DNA of 9,389 nucleotides from an uncultured Clostridia bacterium (GTDB lineage Bacteria > Bacillota > Clostridia > Tissierellales > Peptoniphilaceae), in assembly GCA_945916025.1 (NCBI GenBank), contig CAMEGD010000055.1:1-9389 (forward strand), written 5' to 3'. Below the pieces are notes generated by a model. That model was not told the origin of the DNA. It worked only from the letters and a program-made list of their open reading frames with translations, and ran no database searches. The stretch's first letter is position 1, and the number at the start of each line of letters is the position of its first letter. The translations under genes and the position numbers were made by a program. Positions 6,537 through 9,389 of this stretch are shown piece after piece.

Positions 6537-6545
6537 AATAAAATT

Positions 6546-6755
6546 TTATGAAATTGATATTACTTGGTAGCCCTTTTCTTCTACTGCATTTTTAAGTATT
6601 TCGTCAGTAGTTGTGTTTAGGACATTTACCTTAGCTGATTTTTCTTCTAAGCTAACTGTTACAGTGTCAACTTCTGGAAGAGATGCTAGGGCTTTTTCCA
6701 CTGTAGCTTTACAATGACCACAAGACATACCTTCTATCTTTATAATTTTCTCCAC
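6546..6755 (-). CDS. Heavy-metal-associated (HMA) domain protein, copper-chaperone (CopZ) type
   Basis: Single HMA domain of 69 aa, a ferredoxin-like fold that carries Cu(I) or a similar soft metal in the cytosol and hands it to P1B-type ATPases or regulators. The metal site GMSCGHC is at 9-15 (C12 and C15), followed by the usual helix (KATVEKALASLPEV) and the C-terminal EEKGYQV element at 59-65. The start is GTG at 6753-6755, chosen because GGAGG (about 6763-6767) is spaced 7 nt upstream. The ATG at 6758-6760 lies in a different frame. No copper ATPase, CsoR or CopY gene is beside it in the window and it has its own terminator, so it appears to be a monocistronic, stand-alone chaperone. The GMSCGHC motif fits CopZ best, but metal identity (Cu versus other soft metals such as Hg) is inferred from the family. 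Confidence 0.93.
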   Translation of the reverse strand: MEKIIKIEGMSCGHCKATVEKALASLPEVDTVTVSLEEKSAKVNVLNTTTDEILKNAVEEKGYQVISIS

Positions 6756-6868
6756 GTCATACCTCCATTTAGATTACTGGTTCTATTTCAATAATACCCA
6801 TTATACATGAGTTATTTTACATTTATATGAAATTATTGAAAAAAATATAAAAATTTGGTTTTTTATTA

Positions 6869-6902
6869 TATAATGTTATATATGGAGGATAATTATAGGA
6901 GG
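6869..6902 (+). promoter_or_regulatory. Putative -10 element and ribosome binding site of the SLH-protein gene
   Basis: TATAAT (6869-6874) is followed 22 nt later by a strong ribosome site AGGAGG (6897-6902), 8 nt before the ATG at 6911. No good -35 sits 16-18 nt upstream of the TATAAT, although the region is very AT-rich. A second GGAGG (6884-6888) precedes the real one but has no start codon at usable distance. The 155-nt spacer is shared with the divergent HMA gene, for which a lone TATAAT is seen on the minus strand at 6800-6805. Confidence 0.4.
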
Positions 6903-6910
6903 AATTTTCA

Positions 6911-8509
6911 ATGAACAAAAAAATACTTATTTTGCTACTTGCCCTTTTAATAGTAGTAACAGGTAATACGATTTCCTACGCAAGGGAAAACTTATTTGTC
7001 ACTTTAGAAGAGCCTGCTAGCAAAGATTTTGTAAGGGGGGAGGAAGTAACCTATAAACTAAATATTAGGTTTGAAGGTCCCCTAGAAGACTACCAAACAA
7101 TGCACCTAACTTACAGATTTTCAGAAGGTCTCGACTATGTCAGTTCCAATTTTGTAGGTGTAGAACAAGTAAAAGACAGGGTTGATATTACAAGTAATCC
7201 TAATGAAGAGGGAAGATATGGATTTTTGACAGTTAAGGTAACTGACACAGCAGCATTAAAAGGGAAAAGTGAATTTTCAGTAATCATTAAGGCAAAAATC
7301 AATGACAAATTGGAAGAAGGATCTACTATACTAAATAGGGTAATTGTAGCCTACCAATTAAAAAATCAAATTCAAGATTCTGAATCAAAATATTACGAGA
7401 TATCTCAAAAATCAAAGTCTAAAATATATAACTCAGCTCCAGTAGAACAAGTCCTTCTTACTAAAACTGGTGATATTTATGCAGACTTTGTTTCAGAAAT
7501 TGAGGGAAAGACAAGCCCAGGTAACACTCTCCAAGCGAGGTATCTTGACCAAGTTGAAAGTGTAAGTGTAGACGAAAAAGGAAACTTTAGATTTAGGGTG
7601 CCAGATGGTCTAACTTCTAATATTACTATTTCATCTTTAGATGGAAATGGAAATGTATACAAGACAAAAATCCTTAAGTATGTAGATGAAACTACTATGA
7701 ACCAGGCAGGTCTAGACAGTGTTATTAAAGCCTTAAAGGAATTTGGATATGAAGACAGGGTCAATAGACTAGTTGAAGAATATAAATTACAAGTTGCCCA
7801 AATGGAACTTTTAATGGGAATTGAAGGTGGCACTATCCAAGAAATGTACAACTTCTTTGAAAGATTGTACTTAGATACTAGGTCAAAATACTCTATGACA
7901 TCATTACATGCACCTTTTATGAATGGTTATCCAGAAGGAACCTTCCTTCCTAAAAATTCAATTACTAGAGCAGAAGCAGCAACAATCCTTTCTAGAATTA
8001 TTGCAAATGGGGAAGTAACTGATAGGACTTCTAGTTTTTCAGATGTGGAATCTGGAAAATGGTATACAAAATATATAGCCCACTTAAGTGAACAAGGAAT
8101 TATGAAGGGCTATGAAAATGGTTTGTTTAAGCCACAATACAAGATTACTAGGGCAGAGTTTGCAACTATAGTTTCTAGAATAAACAACCTTTCTAGGGCA
8201 GAACTTATCACTTACCCTGATTTAAAAGAAAATTACTGGGCAAGTGGAGATATTATTAAGGTTGCAACAGCAGGAATTATGGAGGGATATCCAGATGGAA
8301 CCTTCGGCCCAACTTTAAATGTAACAAGGGCTGAAGCTGCTACTATAATAAACAGGATGCTTAATAGGGTTGCCGATGAAAAATATATTAGAGAACACAA
8401 CATTACAGGTTTTTCTGATATTAAAAATCATTGGGCTTATTTGCAAATTGTAGAAGCAACTTATGAACATGAATTTTTACGAAGTGGCAACCAAGAAATA
8501 TACAAGTAA
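6911..8509 (+). CDS. Secreted S-layer-homology (SLH) domain surface protein
   Basis: Predicted exported cell-surface protein of 532 aa. Residues 1-24 form a signal peptide (MNKK, hydrophobic core ILILLLALLIVV, likely cut after SYA24). Residues about 27-165 look like a beta-sandwich of the DUF11/adhesin isopeptide type (LFVTLEEPASKDFVRGEEV, then a strand-rich region). Residues about 180-257 resemble a bacterial Ig-like domain (EIEGKTSPGNTLQARYL, then DEKGNFRFRVPDG). A helical linker spans about 265-325. The C-terminus holds SLH units: a half repeat with NGYPEGTFLPKNSITRAEAA (338-357), two full repeats (FSDVESGKWYTKYIA from 376; YPDLKENYWASGDIIKVA from 435, each ending in a TRAE segment) and a final half repeat FSDIKNHWAYLQIVEA (501-516). 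SLH domains bind pyruvylated secondary cell-wall polymers, so wall anchoring is likely. The role of the front half is unknown. Start supported by AGGAGG 8 nt upstream. No sortase motif. Confidence 0.9.
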   Translation: MNKKILILLLALLIVVTGNTISYARENLFVTLEEPASKDFVRGEEVTYKLNIRFEGPLEDYQTMHLTYRFSEGLDYVSSNFVGVEQVKDRVDITSNPNEEGRYGFLTVKVTDTAALKGKSEFSVIIKAKINDKLEEGSTILNRVIVAYQLKNQIQDSESKYYEISQKSKSKIYNSAPVEQVLLTKTGDIYADFVSEIEGKTSPGNTLQARYLDQVESVSVDEKGNFRFRVPDGLTSNITISSLDGNGNVYKTKILKYVDETTMNQAGLDSVIKALKEFGYEDRVNRLVEEYKLQVAQMELLMGIEGGTIQEMYNFFERLYLDTRSKYSMTSLHAPFMNGYPEGTFLPKNSITRAEAATILSRIIANGEVTDRTSSFSDVESGKWYTKYIAHLSEQGIMKGYENGLFKPQYKITRAEFATIVSRINNLSRAELITYPDLKENYWASGDIIKVATAGIMEGYPDGTFGPTLNVTRAEAATIINRMLNRVADEKYIREHNITGFSDIKNHWAYLQIVEATYEHEFLRSGNQEIYK

Positions 8510-8523
8510 ATAATGTATTCAAA

Positions 8524-8553
8524 TTGATTATTAATTGTCTCCAAGGGTAAAAT
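8524..8553 (+). promoter_or_regulatory. Candidate promoter of hutD-sdaAB overlapping a palindrome
   Basis: TTGATT (8524-8529) and TAAAAT (8548-8553), spaced 18 nt, could form a promoter with transcription starting near 8560. The -10 lies inside a perfect 12-bp palindrome, GTAAAATTTTAC (8547-8558), which could be an operator or simply the inner part of the hairpin described next. Confidence 0.4.
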
Positions 8554-8575
8554 TTTACTAGTGGAGGCAATTTTT
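8533..8575 (+). promoter_or_regulatory. Hairpin capturing the hutD ribosome site; possible attenuator or terminator
   Basis: AATTGTCTCC (8533-8542) pairs with GGAGGCAATT (8563-8572), ten pairs including one G-U, and the palindrome GTAAAATTTTAC (8547-8558) forms an inner stem. The outer right arm contains the GGAGG ribosome site of hutD and runs into TTTTT (8571-8575). On RNA reading through from the SLH gene this would act as a terminator and/or hide the hutD ribosome site. Confidence 0.6.
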
Positions 8576-9151
8576 ATGACTATAAATATTCTTACAAAAA
8601 ATGACTATATTACAAAAAACTGGTCAGGAGGAGAGACGACACAGCTTCTTATTTATCCTGAGACAGCATCCTTAGAAAATAGGGATTTTATATTTAGAAT
8701 TTCATCAGCAACTTGTCCAAATGAAGAAAGTCAATTTTCAGACTTTAGCGGTTACCAAAGGTACATTACACCTTTAAATAAGGACTTTAGACTAAGGCAT
8801 AATGGAAAGGACCTTACCCTAAAACCATTTGAAATACTTTATTTTGATGGGGCAGATGATACAGCTTCTCTATCTGAAGCTAGGGACTTTAATTTAATAA
8901 TAAAAAAAGGTTACACGGCAACTTATAGAACGGAATCAATTTCAAATAAAACTGTGTTTAATTTTGATAGGTCAGGAATTAAATTTATTTTTATTCCAGA
9001 AGGAAATATTAAATTCAGTTTAAATGGGCAATCTACTAACTTAGAGGTTTTTAACTCAATATTTATCAAGGATACAGCAGAAAAAATCTACCTAGAAAGC
9101 ATTGATAAAAAATTCTCTTGGGTTATAATAATAGAGGTGGAGGTAGATTAG
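8576..9151 (+). CDS. HutD-family (HutD/Ves) cupin protein
   Basis: Small cytosolic bicupin of the HutD/Ves family (191 aa). In Pseudomonas HutD sits in the histidine-utilisation locus and is thought to bind a pathway intermediate and limit Hut expression; no catalytic role is proven. Family features: WSGGETTQ at 16-23 after an ILTKNDY start, RDFIFRISSA at 36-45, FSGYQRYITPL at 57-67 (family pattern F-x-G-x-x-R), HNGKDLTLKPFEILYFDG at 75-92, and the second cupin half with DFNLIIKKG at 104-112. I choose the ATG at 8576 because GGAGG (8563-8567) is 8 nt upstream; the GTG at 8561 would begin inside the ribosome site. The next gene, sdaAB, begins directly after its stop codon, so the two are probably co-transcribed and the protein may serve serine rather than histidine catabolism here. 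No hut genes are visible. The symbol is left blank because the family assignment is firm but orthology is not. Confidence 0.88.
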   Translation: MTINILTKNDYITKNWSGGETTQLLIYPETASLENRDFIFRISSATCPNEESQFSDFSGYQRYITPLNKDFRLRHNGKDLTLKPFEILYFDGADDTASLSEARDFNLIIKKGYTATYRTESISNKTVFNFDRSGIKFIFIPEGNIKFSLNGQSTNLEVFNSIFIKDTAEKIYLESIDKKFSWVIIIEVEVD

Positions 9152-9389
9152 ATGAGAGATTATAAAGTTTTTGATATAATTGGACCAGTGATGATTGGGC
9201 CTTCCAGCTCCCATACTGCTGGTGCATGTAGAATAGCAAGAACTGCAAAAAATATATCAAAACCTGACTTTAATGAGATTGAATTTCAGCTTCATGGATC
9301 CTTTGCAGAAACCTATAAGGGACATGGAACTGACAAGGCCTTATTAGCTGGAGCTTTAGGTTTTGATACAGATGATGAAAGACTTAGGG
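9152..9389 (+). CDS. sdaAB: L-serine dehydratase, iron-sulfur-dependent, beta subunit (3'-truncated by window edge)
   Basis: Beginning of the beta subunit of the two-subunit, oxygen-sensitive [4Fe-4S] L-serine dehydratase, which deaminates serine to pyruvate and ammonia, a major energy route in amino-acid-fermenting anaerobes. The 79 visible residues show the hallmark VFDIIGPVMIGPSSSHTAGA at 6-25 and GSFAETYKGHGTDKAL at 49-64, matching B. subtilis SdaAB closely. The alpha subunit gene (sdaAA, cysteine ligands for the cluster) would be expected just to the right, outside the window. GGAGG (9139-9143) lies 8 nt before the ATG, and the ATG begins immediately after the stop of the HutD-family gene, so the two genes share a transcript. 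The frame is intact to the edge. Confidence 0.95.
   Translation, partial: MRDYKVFDIIGPVMIGPSSSHTAGACRIARTAKNISKPDFNEIEFQLHGSFAETYKGHGTDKALLAGALGFDTDDERLR

Noticed and set aside
6791..6810. CsoR/CopY-type copper operator before the HMA gene
   Set aside because: Only one TACCC half-site is present, with no matching GGGTA and no TACA-N2-TGTA box.
7477..7851. Minus-strand open frame of 124 codons inside the SLH-protein gene
   Set aside because: It lies opposite a well-supported secreted protein, lacks a ribosome site and has Ser/Thr/Leu-rich composition typical of antisense frames. The same applies to minus-strand frames at 2394-2645, 5420-5629 and 5896-6171.
1..9389. Search for CRISPR repeats, insertion sequences, tRNAs, toxin-antitoxin or defence genes
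   Set aside because: No regularly spaced repeats, transposase or integrase motifs, tRNA cloverleaf or recognisable defence domain seen on either strand; the genes are mostly core housekeeping.

Overview
The window is AT-rich chromosomal DNA from a low-G+C, Gram-positive-type anaerobe. The order cysS, mrnC, thyX, rlmB, rae1 (yacP) is a classic Firmicutes/Clostridia cluster. ThyX in place of ThyA, an iron-sulfur-type serine dehydratase, an AGCS amino-acid symporter, an S-layer-homology surface protein and strong GGAGG ribosome sites fit an amino-acid-fermenting anaerobe of the Tissierellia/Peptoniphilaceae kind (Anaerococcus- or Peptoniphilus-like). That placement is inferred from gene order and sequence character, not from a search. 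I see no mobile element, phage gene, CRISPR array, tRNA or rRNA.

Left part (1-2387): the 3' portion of a sodium:alanine/glycine symporter gene enters from the left edge and ends at a strong bidirectional terminator (1231-1264). Facing it on the minus strand are a UPF0145 (YbjQ-type) gene and, upstream of it, xpt (xanthine phosphoribosyltransferase). xpt starts with TTG and has a consensus promoter whose short leader leaves no room for a purine riboswitch. The xpt and cysS promoters sit back to back in a 149-base divergent spacer.

Centre (2335-6237): one compact plus-strand operon, cysS-mrnC-thyX-rlmB-rae1, with every junction overlapping (23, 11, 1 and 35 nt). It runs from a good sigma-A-type promoter to a long-stem terminator. 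It joins cysteinyl-tRNA charging, 23S rRNA maturation (Mini-III RNase), flavin-dependent dTMP synthesis, 23S rRNA 2'-O-methylation and a ribosome-associated NYN RNase, so it is mostly a translation-apparatus operon.

Right-centre (6240-8509): two small minus-strand genes, each with its own terminator: a 44-residue lipoprotein and a 69-residue copper-chaperone-like HMA protein. Divergent from the latter is a secreted 532-residue protein with a beta-sandwich/Ig-like front half and C-terminal SLH repeats, probably anchored to secondary cell-wall polymer.

Right edge (8510-9389): a HutD-family cupin gene runs tightly into the start of sdaAB (L-serine dehydratase beta subunit), which is cut by the window edge. 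The short spacer before hutD holds a hairpin that captures the hutD Shine-Dalgarno sequence and overlaps a plausible promoter. It is the most interesting regulatory structure here. Overall the window is mostly ordinary core genome. The items most worth a second look are that hairpin/promoter, the hutD-sdaAB pairing and the tiny lipoprotein.
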